Positions 1-7,963 are shown, counted from the first letter of the stretch. The stretch: DNA of 64,000 nt from Acidimicrobiales bacterium (GCA_016716005.1 JADJXE010000001.1:1997001-2061000), one strand, 5' to 3'. Program-made: numbers and translations. The notes: a model not told the origin generated them from the sequence alone.

Positions 1-189
1 GGCCGCCAGCTCGCCGTCGCCGATCACCACGGTGCCGTCGGCGTTGCCGTCGTCCAACGGGGTGAAGACGGCGATGCTGGCCACGACCAGGGCTATGACG
101 GCGACCAGGAGGGTCACGGCCCAGGCGAGGCCCGTCCACTCGCTCTCCTGCCGGGTCCCTCCGGTTCGGGGTGGCTGCACGTCGCTCAT
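1..189 (-). CDS. N-terminal part of a single-pass membrane protein (cut by window edge)
   Basis: The reading frame starts at ATG 189 on the minus strand and runs off the left edge after 63 codons. About 20 polar residues (rich in Arg, Gln, Glu and Thr) are followed by one strongly hydrophobic segment (about residues 20-42), then an acidic Asp/Asn stretch. This predicts a short cytoplasmic tail, one membrane anchor and an exported remainder. The visible part carries no diagnostic motif, so no function is proposed. A perfect inverted repeat lies 43 bp upstream of the start. Confidence 0.6.
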   Translation of the reverse strand, partial: MSDVQPPRTGGTRQESEWTGLAWAVTLLVAVIALVVASIAVFTPLDDGNADGTVVIGDGELAA

Positions 190-231
190 GGCGACTCTCC
201 TCGTGTGGTGGCCTCGTCCGGGCCCAATAAA

Positions 232-247
232 TAGAGTTGTGACTCTA
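232..247. promoter_or_regulatory. Operator-like inverted repeat
   Basis: TAGAGT and ACTCTA are perfect 6-bp arms around a TGTG spacer, inside an unusually AT-rich island. It lies just upstream of the membrane-protein start at 189 and beyond the stop of the CrtZ-like gene at 290. Size and spacing fit a dimeric repressor site (for example Rrf2- or MarR-type), but the regulator is unknown. Confidence 0.45.
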
Positions 248-289
248 AGTATTAGCGTATCCGGAGGTCGGGCGGGAAGCCGCCGGCGG

Positions 290-700
290 TCACACGGGGC
301 GGCGCGACGCCGCGAGGAGCACCCCGTAGGGCTTGCCGAGGGTCCGGTGGTGCCGATCGTGGGCCCGGACCCAGGGGCCGAGCAGCGGCACCCGGGGAAG
401 GCCGAACCGGCGGTGGATGCCGAGATCGTGCACGAGGACGTGCAGCACGACCTGGGCGAGGGCTCCCGCTGCGAACCACGCCAGCGGCGACCACCACGCC
501 CGCCCGGCCACCAGCGCGCCCGCCCAGACGAGCACCAGGACGAGCGGCACCAGGTCGCCGGACTGCACGTTGGCCGACGGCCGCAGGTGGTGCGAGCGGT
601 GCAGGGACCACCACGGACCGTGGAGCAGGAACCGGTGCGCCAGCGCGCCGACCAGCTCCAGCGCCAGGAAGCCGCCGGTGGCGACCAGCAGCGCCGTCAT
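290..700 (-). CDS. CrtZ-like carotenoid / fatty-acid hydroxylase family protein
   Basis: 136 residues, close to the roughly 150-175 of CrtZ beta-carotene hydroxylases. The di-iron histidine clusters of the fatty acid hydroxylase superfamily are visible: HRFLLHG with HRSHH (residues 22-38), HVLVHDLGIHRR (87-98) and HDRHHR (114-119). Hydrophobic stretches surround them, so it should be an integral membrane oxygenase adding hydroxyl groups to carotenoid rings. CrtT/CrtU-like genes at 43-45 kb make a carotenoid role plausible, although they are not adjacent. A related sterol desaturase-like role cannot be excluded. Confidence 0.72.
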   Translation of the reverse strand: MTALLVATGGFLALELVGALAHRFLLHGPWWSLHRSHHLRPSANVQSGDLVPLVLVLVWAGALVAGRAWWSPLAWFAAGALAQVVLHVLVHDLGIHRRFGLPRVPLLGPWVRAHDRHHRTLGKPYGVLLAASRRPV

Positions 701-746
701 GCGGGCAGGCTACCGGCGACCGCGAACCCACCGCCGGCGGCCGCGC

Positions 747-1217
747 TCAACCCTCGAGCAGGCTGCGGAGCATCCACGCCGTCTTCTCGTGCACCTGGAG
801 GCGCTGGGTGAGGAGGTCGGCGGTGGGCTCGTCGTGGGCGCCCTCCACCACCGCGAACAGGCTCCTGGCGGTGCGGGCCACGGCCTCTTGGCCCTCGACC
901 AGCTGGCGCACCATCTCCTCGGCCGCGGGCACCCCGTCGGCCTCGGCGATGGACGACCGCCGCATGAACTCCGTGTAGCTGCCGGGCGCCGGGAACCCCA
1001 GCGAGCGGATGCGCTCGGCGATCTGGTCCACGGCCAGCGCCAGCTCGGTGTACTGCTGCTCGAACATCACGTGCAGGGTCGTGAACATGGGCCCGGTGAC
1101 GTTCCAGTGGAAGTTGTGGGTCTTCAGGTAGAGCGTGTACGAGTCGGCCAGCAGCCGTGCCAGCCCGTCGGCGATCTCCCGCCGCTGCTCCTCCCCGATC
1201 CCGATGTCGATGCTCAT
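747..1217 (-). CDS. dps: Dps-family DNA-binding ferritin
   Basis: 156 residues, the normal Dps length. The ferroxidase signature is present: KTHNFHWNVTG (residues 32-42) and a following Glu-rich helix with D64, H72-like and E-x-x-x-R spacing; the C-terminal helix carries HEKTAW. Dps dodecamers oxidise and store iron and shield DNA during oxidative stress. The gene diverges from a Fur-family regulator, and a 15-bp inverted repeat lies in the shared intergenic region, which suggests metal- or peroxide-dependent control. ATG 1217 gives a full-length protein. Confidence 0.92.
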   Translation of the reverse strand: MSIDIGIGEEQRREIADGLARLLADSYTLYLKTHNFHWNVTGPMFTTLHVMFEQQYTELALAVDQIAERIRSLGFPAPGSYTEFMRRSSIAEADGVPAAEEMVRQLVEGQEAVARTARSLFAVVEGAHDEPTADLLTQRLQVHEKTAWMLRSLLEG

Positions 1218-1274
1218 CGCGTGCCGCTCCCTCTCCTCGTCGTCGACCAGTCAATGGCTGGAACCATGCCGTGT

Positions 1275-1289
1275 TCGGAAGTATTCCGA
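1275..1289. promoter_or_regulatory. Inverted repeat between dps and fur-family gene
   Basis: TCGGAA and TTCCGA form perfect 6-bp arms around GTA. It sits between the divergent starts of dps (1217) and the Fur-family gene (1326), in a relatively AT-rich stretch. Fur/PerR-type proteins bind such dyads, so an autoregulatory operator controlling both genes is the simplest reading (inference). Confidence 0.5.
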
Positions 1290-1313
1290 CCTCAGAAGAG
1301 CTCAGGTGCTTGG

Positions 1314-1319
1314 TAGGCT
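1314..1319 (+). promoter_or_regulatory. Leaderless -10 box of the Fur-family gene
   Basis: TAGGCT ends 6 nt before GTG 1326, the spacing expected when transcription begins at the start codon. No Shine-Dalgarno sequence is present between the box and the start. Confidence 0.5.
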
Positions 1320-1325
1320 GCTCCC

Positions 1326-1742
1326 GTGACCGCGCTCCTCGACCGACTCCGCCAGCGGGGCTGGCGGCTCACGGCCCAGCGCCGGGCGGTGGCCGGGGTG
1401 CTGGCCGGCGAGCACGTCCACCTCACCGCCGACCAGGTGCTGCAGCGGGCCCGGGCCGTTCTCCCCGAGGTGAGCCAGGCCACCGTCTACGCCACCCTGG
1501 CCGAGCTGGTCGCCATGGGCGAGCTGCGCGAGGTCGCGCTCGACGGCGGCGCACGGCGCTTCGACCCGAACGTCGGCGACGAGCACCAGCACCTGGTGTG
1601 CCGCTCGTGCGGGGCGATCCGCGACGTGCACCCCGCCGGAGTCGGAGGGCTCCGCCTGGGGCGGGGCGATCGGGCCGGCTACCGGCTCGACGGCATCGAC
1701 GTCACGTTCCGCGGCCTCTGCCCGGGCTGCGCGGCCCGCTGA
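1326..1742 (+). CDS. Fur/PerR-family metal-dependent transcriptional regulator
   Basis: 138 residues, typical of the Fur family. An N-terminal winged helix (about residues 1-80, including the recognition helix around VSQATVYATL) is followed by the metal-binding dimerisation half, with HQHLVCRSCGAI (CxxC) and a second CxxC in GLCPGCAA near the C terminus. These form the structural zinc site; the His-rich segment could bind regulatory metal. Pairing with dps suggests control of iron or peroxide stress genes. It could equally be Zur-like; the sequence alone does not decide. GTG 1326 follows a leaderless -10 box. Confidence 0.85.
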   Translation: MTALLDRLRQRGWRLTAQRRAVAGVLAGEHVHLTADQVLQRARAVLPEVSQATVYATLAELVAMGELREVALDGGARRFDPNVGDEHQHLVCRSCGAIRDVHPAGVGGLRLGRGDRAGYRLDGIDVTFRGLCPGCAAR

Positions 1743-1754
1743 CCGTCCGGCGCC

Positions 1755-1768
1755 GACCTGGCCAGGTC
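1755..1768. promoter_or_regulatory. Perfect 14-bp palindrome upstream of lipoprotein gene
   Basis: GACCTGGCCAGGTC is fully self-complementary without a spacer. It lies 12 bp after the Fur-family stop and 39 bp before the GTG of the beta-helix lipoprotein. It may be an operator for the downstream gene; without a loop it is less likely to be a terminator. Confidence 0.35.
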
Positions 1769-1807
1769 CCGTCGGCGGGCGCACACTGGGGTCGGGAGGG
1801 AGCCGTC

Positions 1808-3397
1808 GTGCACCGGTCCGCCCGCAGGGTGCAGATGGTCGGCGTGATCATGGCCCTGCTGCTCGCGGGTGGCTCGCTCGCAGCCTGCGGGGAGCAGGGT
1901 CCGACATCCGGCACACCCGCGACCGCCGGGACTCGCTACGACATCGGCAGCCCGCGGCTCACCGACGTGTGGCTGGATCCGGCGCACGGCGACGATCGGG
2001 CCAGCGGGGCTGATCGTGCCCACGCCCTGGGCACGATGGCCGCCGCGTGGTCGCGGGTTCCCGTCGACCTGGCCGCCGCGGGCACGGGCGTGAGGATCCT
2101 GATCACGCCGGGCACGGTCCCGGTCGAGTCCCTCCCGAACAACTGGTACGAGGGCCGCCGGGGCACCTACGAGGCACCGATCGTGCTCCAGGCTGCCGAC
2201 GGGCCGGGGACGGTCACGCTCCAGGGCGGCATGAACGTGCTCGACGTCTCGTACCTCTACCTCGTCGACCTGCGCCTAGTGGCCGGCGGCGGCGAGCCCG
2301 CGGTCACCGACACCGTGTTGCACGGCGAGCGCGTCGACCACCTGCTGGTGCGCTCCTCCGTGCTCGTCGGCGGGCGCGACGACAGCCACGAGACCGTCAA
2401 GGTCAACCAGTCGTCGTGGGTCTTCATCGAGGACAGCGACATCTCCGGCTCGTACGAGAACCCGATCGACTTCGTGGCGGTGCAGCACGGCCACGTGATC
2501 GGCAACGTGATCCACGACGGCGGCGACTGGTGCCTCTACGTGAAGGGCGGCTCGGCCCACCTCCTCGTCGACGCCAACGAGGTGCACCACTGCGGCACCG
2601 GCGGCGTGAGCGCCGGCCAGGGCAGCGGGTTCGAGTACCTCACCTCCCCCTGGCTCCACCACGAGGCGTCCGGCATCGAGATCACGAACAACGTCATCCA
2701 CGACACCGACGGCGCCGGCCTGGGCGTCAACGGCGGGTACAACGTGCTGCTCGCCTACAACACCCTGTACCGGGTGGGCCGCCGCAGCCACGTGATCGAG
2801 GTGGTGCTCGGCAGCCGGGGCTGCGACGGCGACGGCGACGCCTGCCGCCTGCACAACGAGGCGGGGGGCTGGGGCCCGGCCGCCGTGGCCGACGGCGCCC
2901 AGGTGATCCCCGACCGTCACGTGTACGTGGTGAACAACCTGGTCGTGAACCCGGCCGGCTTCCGCAGCGAGTGGCAGCACCTCGCCGTCGGCGCCCCCGT
3001 GGAGGCTCCGGTCGGCTGGAACCTGCCGGCGGTCGTCCGGGCCGACGACGACCTGGTCATCGCCGGGAACGTGATCTGGAACGGGCCGGCCGACCTGCCC
3101 CTCGGCGTCGAGGACACCGGCGCCTGCACCGACACCAACCCCACCTGCTCGGCCGCCCAGCTGCGGCGCGACAACGCCATCAACACCGTGCAGCCCGAAC
3201 TGGTCGACCCCGAGCACGGCGACTACCGACTGGCCGCACCCGTCGCCGTGCGGACCGTGCCCGTGCCCCCGGTCGACTGGAGCGACGCCCCCGACCGGCC
3301 CGACGTGCGCTCGCTGCCGGCGGTTCGCACCGACGCCGTGCAGCACACCCGGCTGGGGGAGCCCCGCGACCTGCCCGGCCAGCCCGGCGCCTCCTGA
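1808..3397 (+). CDS. Secreted lipoprotein with right-handed parallel beta-helix
   Basis: 529 residues from GTG 1808, which follows a GGGAGGGA ribosome-binding site. A lipoprotein signal peptide (hydrophobic run, then LAAC) places it on the outer face of the membrane. The body shows repeated short strands rich in Asn, Val, Ile and Gly, such as IEDSDISGSYENPID, VIGNVIHDGG, VDANEVHHCG and EITNNVIHD, the coil pattern of right-handed parallel beta-helix proteins (pectate-lyase / PbH1 type). Such proteins usually bind or cleave polysaccharides; substrate and catalytic residues are not identifiable here. In-frame codons upstream belong to the overlapping Fur-family region and are not used. Confidence 0.8.
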   Translation: MHRSARRVQMVGVIMALLLAGGSLAACGEQGPTSGTPATAGTRYDIGSPRLTDVWLDPAHGDDRASGADRAHALGTMAAAWSRVPVDLAAAGTGVRILITPGTVPVESLPNNWYEGRRGTYEAPIVLQAADGPGTVTLQGGMNVLDVSYLYLVDLRLVAGGGEPAVTDTVLHGERVDHLLVRSSVLVGGRDDSHETVKVNQSSWVFIEDSDISGSYENPIDFVAVQHGHVIGNVIHDGGDWCLYVKGGSAHLLVDANEVHHCGTGGVSAGQGSGFEYLTSPWLHHEASGIEITNNVIHDTDGAGLGVNGGYNVLLAYNTLYRVGRRSHVIEVVLGSRGCDGDGDACRLHNEAGGWGPAAVADGAQVIPDRHVYVVNNLVVNPAGFRSEWQHLAVGAPVEAPVGWNLPAVVRADDDLVIAGNVIWNGPADLPLGVEDTGACTDTNPTCSAAQLRRDNAINTVQPELVDPEHGDYRLAAPVAVRTVPVPPVDWSDAPDRPDVRSLPAVRTDAVQHTRLGEPRDLPGQPGAS

Positions 3398-3413
3398 ACC
3401 CGACCACGCCAGC

Positions 3414-3464
3414 GGTTCTGTGCACCGACAACGCCGGGTTCCGCCCGGATCGGTGCACAGAACC
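3414..3464 (+). terminator. Two-tier inverted repeat after the lipoprotein gene
   Basis: Perfect 15-bp arms (3414-3428, beginning GGTTCTGTG, and 3450-3464) enclose a 21-nt loop that itself contains an inner stem CCGGG / CCCGG. It starts 17 nt after the lipoprotein stop. Position and strength suggest a terminator without a U-tract; a similar element lies at 25448. It could also belong to a dispersed repeat family. Confidence 0.6.
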
Positions 3465-3500
3465 AGGCGCGCCGGGCGGCAGGTGCAAGGCTCGGCGGTC

Positions 3501-4364
3501 ATGCGTGTGCGCTGGTGGGCCGGCTCGCTGCTCGACCGCTGGCGGGCCGACAACGTCTCGCTGGTCGCAGGGGGGGTGGCCTTCTACAGCCTGTTCTCCT
3601 TCCTGCCGGCCACCGTGGTGCTGGCGAGCCTCTACGGGATGCTGGCGGGCTCCGAGCCGGTCTCGTTCCCCGAGACCGGCCCCCTCGCGGCCCTGCCCCC
3701 CGACGTGCGCGAGCTGCTCGCCAACCAGCTCGACGCCATCCGGCGGGCGCCGGGCACGGGCCTCACCGTCGCCGCCCTGGTCGGCGTGGTGGTGTCGCTG
3801 TGGTCGGCCTCCAGCGCCGTCAAGCAGCTGGTGGTGGCCGTGAACCTGATCGTCACCGGGCAGGAGCGGCGCTCGTTCGTGCGCCTCCGGCTGCTCGGCG
3901 CCGGCCTCACCGCCGCCCTGCTGGTGGTGCTCGCGGCGGCCCTCACCCTCACCGCCGTGGTGCCGGTGCTGGTGGCCGGTACCGACCTGCCCCGGTGGGC
4001 GGAGGCCCTCATCGACCTCGTCCGGTGGCCGCTGCTGGCGCTCGCCACCATGCTGCTGTTCGCGGTGCTCGCGCGGGTCGGGCCCGAACGGCCACCCGCC
4101 GCCTTCCGGCTCGTGACCGCTGGCTCGCTCACGGCTGCGGGCGTGTGGCTGGCCGCGTCGGTCGGGTTCTCGTCGTTCGTCGCCGACTCGGCGCGCTACC
4201 GGGCCGCGTACGGCTCGCTGGTCGGCGCGGCAGTGACGCTGGTGTGGTTCTGGTTGTTCGCGGCCGCCCTGCTGGTGGGCACGCAGGTCGACGTGCTGCG
4301 GGCCGCTGGCGAGACGGGCAGCCCCAACCCTCGGCACCCAAGCCCTCGGCACCCCAGCCGCTGA
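3501..4364 (+). CDS. YihY/BrkB-family inner membrane protein
   Basis: 287 residues from ATG 3501. About six hydrophobic segments are evident. The N-terminal NVSLVAGGVAFYSLFSFLPA stretch is the hallmark of the YihY/virulence factor BrkB family, and the family's YGSLVGAAVTLVWFWLFAAALLVG block precedes the end. The C-terminal tail is short, with a PRHPS repeat. The biochemical function of the family is not settled (sometimes misnamed RNase BN). The gene stands alone between a strong hairpin and the leaderless promoter of azlC. Confidence 0.82.
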   Translation: MRVRWWAGSLLDRWRADNVSLVAGGVAFYSLFSFLPATVVLASLYGMLAGSEPVSFPETGPLAALPPDVRELLANQLDAIRRAPGTGLTVAALVGVVVSLWSASSAVKQLVVAVNLIVTGQERRSFVRLRLLGAGLTAALLVVLAAALTLTAVVPVLVAGTDLPRWAEALIDLVRWPLLALATMLLFAVLARVGPERPPAAFRLVTAGSLTAAGVWLAASVGFSSFVADSARYRAAYGSLVGAAVTLVWFWLFAAALLVGTQVDVLRAAGETGSPNPRHPSPRHPSR

Positions 4365-4417
4365 GCCGCCTCCGTGCCGCCGCCGGCCCACCCGTGAGCC
4401 CGGGGGCCGCGCCGACC

Positions 4418-4423
4418 TAGGTT
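4418..4423 (+). promoter_or_regulatory. Leaderless -10 box of azlC
   Basis: TAGGTT ends 7 nt before GTG 4431. The GTG is favoured over the upstream TTG 4422, which lies inside the box itself. Confidence 0.45.
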
Positions 4424-4430
4424 GGGCCGC

Positions 4431-5159
4431 GTGACGGAGCCGGACGGAGCCGGACCCGCTGCCCCGTGGGTGGCGGCCCGCCGGCGGATCCTGCGCGACA
4501 GCGCCGGCATCGGCATCGCCACCGGCGCCTACGGGCTCTCGTTCGGGGCGCTGGCCGCCGCCGCCGGGCTGTCGCTGGGCCAGACGTGCACGCTGTCGCT
4601 GGCGATGTTCACCGGTGCCTCGCAGTTCGCCCTGGTCGGCGTGCTCGACGGGGGTGGGGCGGCCGCGTCCGCGGCCGCGACGGCCGTGCTGCTCGGCACC
4701 CGCAACGCCTTCTACGGGCTGCGCCTGGCGACGCTGCTCGACGTGCGCGGCGCCCGCCGGCTGGCCGCCGCCCAGCTCGTGATCGACGAGTCCACGGCCA
4801 TGGCCGTCGGCGCCACGGACCGGGCGGCCTCCCGCCTCGGCTTCTGGGCGACCGGCGTGGCGGTGTTCGTGCTGTGGAACCTGGCGACGGTGATCGGGGC
4901 CGTGGGCGCCGACGCGCTCACGAACCCGTCGGTCCTCGGCCTCGACGCGGCCGCGGCCGCCGCCTTCCTCGCCCTCCTGGCCCCGCAGCTCCAGGGCCGG
5001 ACCGTGTGGGCCACCGCCGCAGCCGCGGCGGTGGCCGCGCTGGCCCTCACGCCGATCCTCCCCCCGGGGCTCCCCGTGCTGGCCGCCGCCGGCGTGGCGG
5101 CGGTGGCCGGCTGGCGCCCGCCGCCGGGCCTGCCGGCCGGCCGTCGGGGCACACGGTGA
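4431..5159 (+). CDS. azlC: AzlC-family branched-chain amino acid exporter, large subunit
   Basis: 242 residues. The family signature is clear: an N-terminal GIATGAYGLSFGALAAAAGLSL segment, then FTGASQFALVGVL, then LLGTRNAFYGLRLA, followed by several hydrophobic helices. AzlC pairs with AzlD to export branched-chain amino acids and some analogues across the cytoplasmic membrane. An azlD-like gene begins 25 nt downstream in the same direction, so the two form an operon. Start chosen at GTG 4431 because a TAGGTT -10 box sits 7 nt upstream. Confidence 0.85.
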   Translation: MTEPDGAGPAAPWVAARRRILRDSAGIGIATGAYGLSFGALAAAAGLSLGQTCTLSLAMFTGASQFALVGVLDGGGAAASAAATAVLLGTRNAFYGLRLATLLDVRGARRLAAAQLVIDESTAMAVGATDRAASRLGFWATGVAVFVLWNLATVIGAVGADALTNPSVLGLDAAAAAAFLALLAPQLQGRTVWATAAAAAVAALALTPILPPGLPVLAAAGVAAVAGWRPPPGLPAGRRGTR

Positions 5160-5184
5160 TCCGGGCGGCCCGCAGGGGCGCGCC

Positions 5185-5484
5185 GTGATCTGGGCGGCGG
5201 TCCTGTCGGGGGCGGCCGGGTGCTTCGCGCTGAAGCTGGCCGGGCTGTCGGTGCCCCGGCGGTGGCTCGACCACCCCCGGATCCAGCGGGTGGCGGTGCT
5301 GCTCCCGGTGGCACTGCTCGCGGCCCTGGCCGCCACCCTCACCTTCGCCGACGGGCAGCACCTCACGATCGACGCCCGCGCCGCGGGCGTGGCCGCGGCC
5401 GCCGTCGCCATCCGCCTGCGCGCGCCGTTCCTCGCCGTGGTCGCCGTCGCCGCCGCCACGGCCGCACTCGTCCGGCTGGTGTGA
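5185..5484 (+). CDS. azlD: AzlD-family small subunit of amino acid exporter
   Basis: 99 residues from GTG 5185, almost entirely hydrophobic with three to four membrane segments and the family features LSVPRRWLDHPRIQRVAVLLPVAL and, near the end, a run of Ala/Val before a terminal ALVRLV. Size and position directly behind azlC identify it as the small partner of the exporter. Translation is probably coupled to azlC. Confidence 0.82.
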   Translation: MIWAAVLSGAAGCFALKLAGLSVPRRWLDHPRIQRVAVLLPVALLAALAATLTFADGQHLTIDARAAGVAAAAVAIRLRAPFLAVVAVAAATAALVRLV

Positions 5485-5586
5485 CGCGGTGGCGGGGGTG
5501 GCGTGCGCTGGGCCACGCTGTCGGCACCGCGCCCCGCGGGTGCCGGCCGCCCAGCCGGCCACGAGGGCGCCCGAGGAGGCACGGCC

Positions 5587-6741
5587 GTGGCCAGGCGAAC
5601 GTTGCGAACCCCGCTCTGCGACCTGCTGGGCATCGAGTACCCGATCATCTCCGCCGGCATGGGACCCAGCCTCATCGGCGAGAAGACGGGCGCGCCGGTC
5701 GAGCTGGTCGTCGCCGTGTCCGAGGCGGGCGGCCTCGGTGTGCTGGGCGGTGCCGGCTACACGGTGGAGGAGCTGCGCGACGCCATCCACGAGATCCGCT
5801 CGCGCACCGACAAGCCCTTCGGGGTCGACCTGCTGCTGCCCGCCCAACAGGTCGCCGCCGGCGACCAGCCCTACGACGGGCCGCAGCGGACGCCGCTGCG
5901 CGACGTGCTGAACTTCGTGCCCGACGAGCACCGTGCCTGGCTCCTCCGGGTCAAGGACGAGCTCGGCCTGCCCGACACCGAGGCCACGATCGCGTCCGGC
6001 ACCACCACCTCGCGCCCGCACGCGGCGGTGCAGGCGTGCCTGGAGGAGCAGGTCCCCCTGTTCTGCGCAGGGCTGGGCAACCCGGGGTTCATGGTGCAGG
6101 CGGCCCACGAGGCCGGCACCAAGGTGCTCGGCATCGCCGGCAACGCCCGCAACGCCGGCCGCATCGCGCAGTCCGGCGCCGATCTGGTGGTGGCCCAGGG
6201 CCACGAGGCCGGTGGGCACACCGGCAACGTGGGGTCGATGGCGCTCTGGCCGCAGGCCATCGACGCGGCCGCTCCGACGCCGGTGCTCGCCGCCGGGGGC
6301 GTCGGCGACGGCCGAGGCGTGGCCGCCGCGCTGGCCATGGGCTGCGTGGGCGTGTGGGTCGGCACCCGATTCCTGGCCTCGGTGGAGGGCGGCGCCCTGC
6401 CGATCCAGAAGGAGGCCATCGTGGCGGCCGGCGACGAGGACACGCGCCGCACGAAGATCTACACGGGCAAGACCTCGCGGGCCACCTACAACAAGTTCCA
6501 CGACCTCTGGGACGAGTCGGGGCTGGATCCACTCCCCTTCCCGCTCCAGGTCCTGCTCGCCTCGGCCGTGGTCGACATGCTCAACAGCGCGGGCAAGAGC
6601 GAGTACGTGGGGCCGTTCGCCGGTCAGGTCTCGGGCCTGATCCACGAGATCAAGCCGGCGGCCGAGATCGTGGAGGAGATGGTCGAGGAGGCGGTCGACA
6701 TCCTCACCCGGAGGCTTCCCGCCACCGTCCACGCCGGCTGA
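5587..6741 (+). CDS. Nitronate monooxygenase / 2-nitropropane dioxygenase family
   Basis: 384 residues from GTG 5587, preceded by GAGGAGG. The protein has the FMN-binding TIM-barrel pattern of class I nitronate monooxygenases: an N-terminal LGIEYPIISAGMGP, AVSEAGGLGVLG, the GHEAGGHTGN phosphate and active-site loop, and PVLAAGGVGDGRGVAAALAMGCVGVWVGTRF. Members oxidise alkyl nitronates such as propionate-3-nitronate; enoyl reductase FabK-like activities are also known. It is monocistronic, ending 23 nt before a long interrupted hairpin. Confidence 0.82.
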   Translation: MARRTLRTPLCDLLGIEYPIISAGMGPSLIGEKTGAPVELVVAVSEAGGLGVLGGAGYTVEELRDAIHEIRSRTDKPFGVDLLLPAQQVAAGDQPYDGPQRTPLRDVLNFVPDEHRAWLLRVKDELGLPDTEATIASGTTTSRPHAAVQACLEEQVPLFCAGLGNPGFMVQAAHEAGTKVLGIAGNARNAGRIAQSGADLVVAQGHEAGGHTGNVGSMALWPQAIDAAAPTPVLAAGGVGDGRGVAAALAMGCVGVWVGTRFLASVEGGALPIQKEAIVAAGDEDTRRTKIYTGKTSRATYNKFHDLWDESGLDPLPFPLQVLLASAVVDMLNSAGKSEYVGPFAGQVSGLIHEIKPAAEIVEEMVEEAVDILTRRLPATVHAG

Positions 6742-6763
6742 CCGCCCGACAACCCGGCGGGGC

Positions 6764-6814
6764 CGTTCTCTGGCATCTGGACCACCGCAGGGGTGGTCCA
6801 CCGGCCGCAGAACG
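6764..6814 (+). terminator. Interrupted long hairpin after nitronate monooxygenase gene
   Basis: An inner stem with perfect 9-bp arms, TGGACCACC (6778-6786) and GGTGGTCCA (6792-6800), encloses a 5-nt loop. Outer 6-bp arms CGTTCT (6764-6769) and AGAACG (6809-6814) are separated from the inner stem by 8 nt on each side. It begins 23 nt after the stop codon. A terminator is likely; an operator for the hydrolase at 6829 is the alternative. Confidence 0.55.
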
Positions 6815-6828
6815 ACGACGCTGTCGCC

Positions 6829-7963
6829 GTGACCACCCCGATCAGCGGCCGGTGCGACACGGCCTTCTCGGCCGTGCGCGAGGCGTTCGCGGGCAACTTC
6901 GCCGAGCGGGGCGAGGTGGGCGGCGCGGTGTGCGTCGTGGTCGACGGCGAGCCGGTCGTCGACCTCGTCGGCGGCTGGACCGGCCAGGACCGGGTGCGAC
7001 CCTGGCAGCCCGACACGCTCGTCAACGTCTACTCGGTCGGGAAGGCCCTCGTCGCCCTCCTCGCCCTGCAGGTGGTCGACGCGGGCGTCGTCGGCCTCGA
7101 CGACCCGATCGCGTCGGCGTGGCCCGAGTTCGGCGACGGTGGCAAGCGGGCCGCCACCGTGCGCCATGCGCTGTGCCACCGGGCCGGGGTGCCCGCGATC
7201 CGCGAGCCGCTGACGAACGAGGACCTGTGGGACTGGGAGCGCATGACGGCCGCGCTCGCCGCCACCGAGGCCTGGTGGGAGCCCGGGACGCGCCACGCCT
7301 ACCACACCAACACGTACGGGCACCTGGTCGGCGAGATCGTCCGGCGCACGACCGGGGAGATGCCCGGCGCCCGCTTGCGGGCCGTGGCGGAACCGCTCGG
7401 CGCCGACGTGTGGTGGGGCGTCCCCGAGGCCGAGCAGCACCGGTGCGCAGACGTGATCTGGGCCCCGGAGCGCCGGCTGGGCGACGTCGACCTCGCCGGC
7501 CTTTCCGGCGAGGCGCTGAATGGTGGCCCTCGGGTACCTCAACCCTCCCGGCTACTCCTCGGAGGGGGTCGTCAACTCGGCCGAGTGGCGGGGCGCCCAG
7601 GTGCCGTCGACCAACGGGCACGGGACTGCAGCCGGGATCGCCCGGATCTACGCCGCGCTGATCGAACCCGGTCGCCTGCTGTCGCCCGGGCTGCTGGCAG
7701 AAGCCACCCGCGCGCAGTCCGAGGGCTACTGCCCCGTCCTCGGCGAGGAGGCCACGTTCGGCCTGGGCTTCAAGCCCACCGTGTCGCGCCGTCCGTTCGG
7801 CCCGAACCCGAGGAGCTTCGGGCACTTCGGCACCGGTGGTTCGGTGGGGTTCGCCGATCCCGATGCGGGCGTCGCCTTCGGCTACGTGATGAACCACGTC
7901 GTCCCGAGATGGCAGAGCACCCGCAACCGGGCGCTCATCGACGCCGTCTACCGGTCGCTCTGA
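6829..7963 (+). pseudogene. Serine beta-lactamase-like hydrolase (EstB/class C type), frameshifted
   Basis: Two reading frames together encode one family VIII esterase / class C beta-lactamase-like protein. The first (from GTG 6829) carries the SxxK motif in YSVGKAL and the HTNTYG region, but loses homology after GEAL near 7515. The second frame begins at ATG 7520 (MVALGYLNPPGYS) and carries the C-terminal domain, including FGHFGTGGSVGFADP (the HxG-like third motif) and the normal end. Removing one A of the AA at 7519-7520 would give an unbroken 377-residue protein. A perfect 9-bp hairpin (7491-7513) lies immediately upstream. Either a real +1 frameshift or a sequencing error. Confidence 0.75.

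Noticed and set aside
3180..5675. Long minus-strand open frame of more than 800 codons
   Set aside because: It lies opposite clear yihY, azlC and azlD genes, is Arg/Gly/His-rich without any motif, and results from the absence of stops in GC-rich DNA. The same applies to similar long frames opposite 5-7.5 kb and 38-42 kb.
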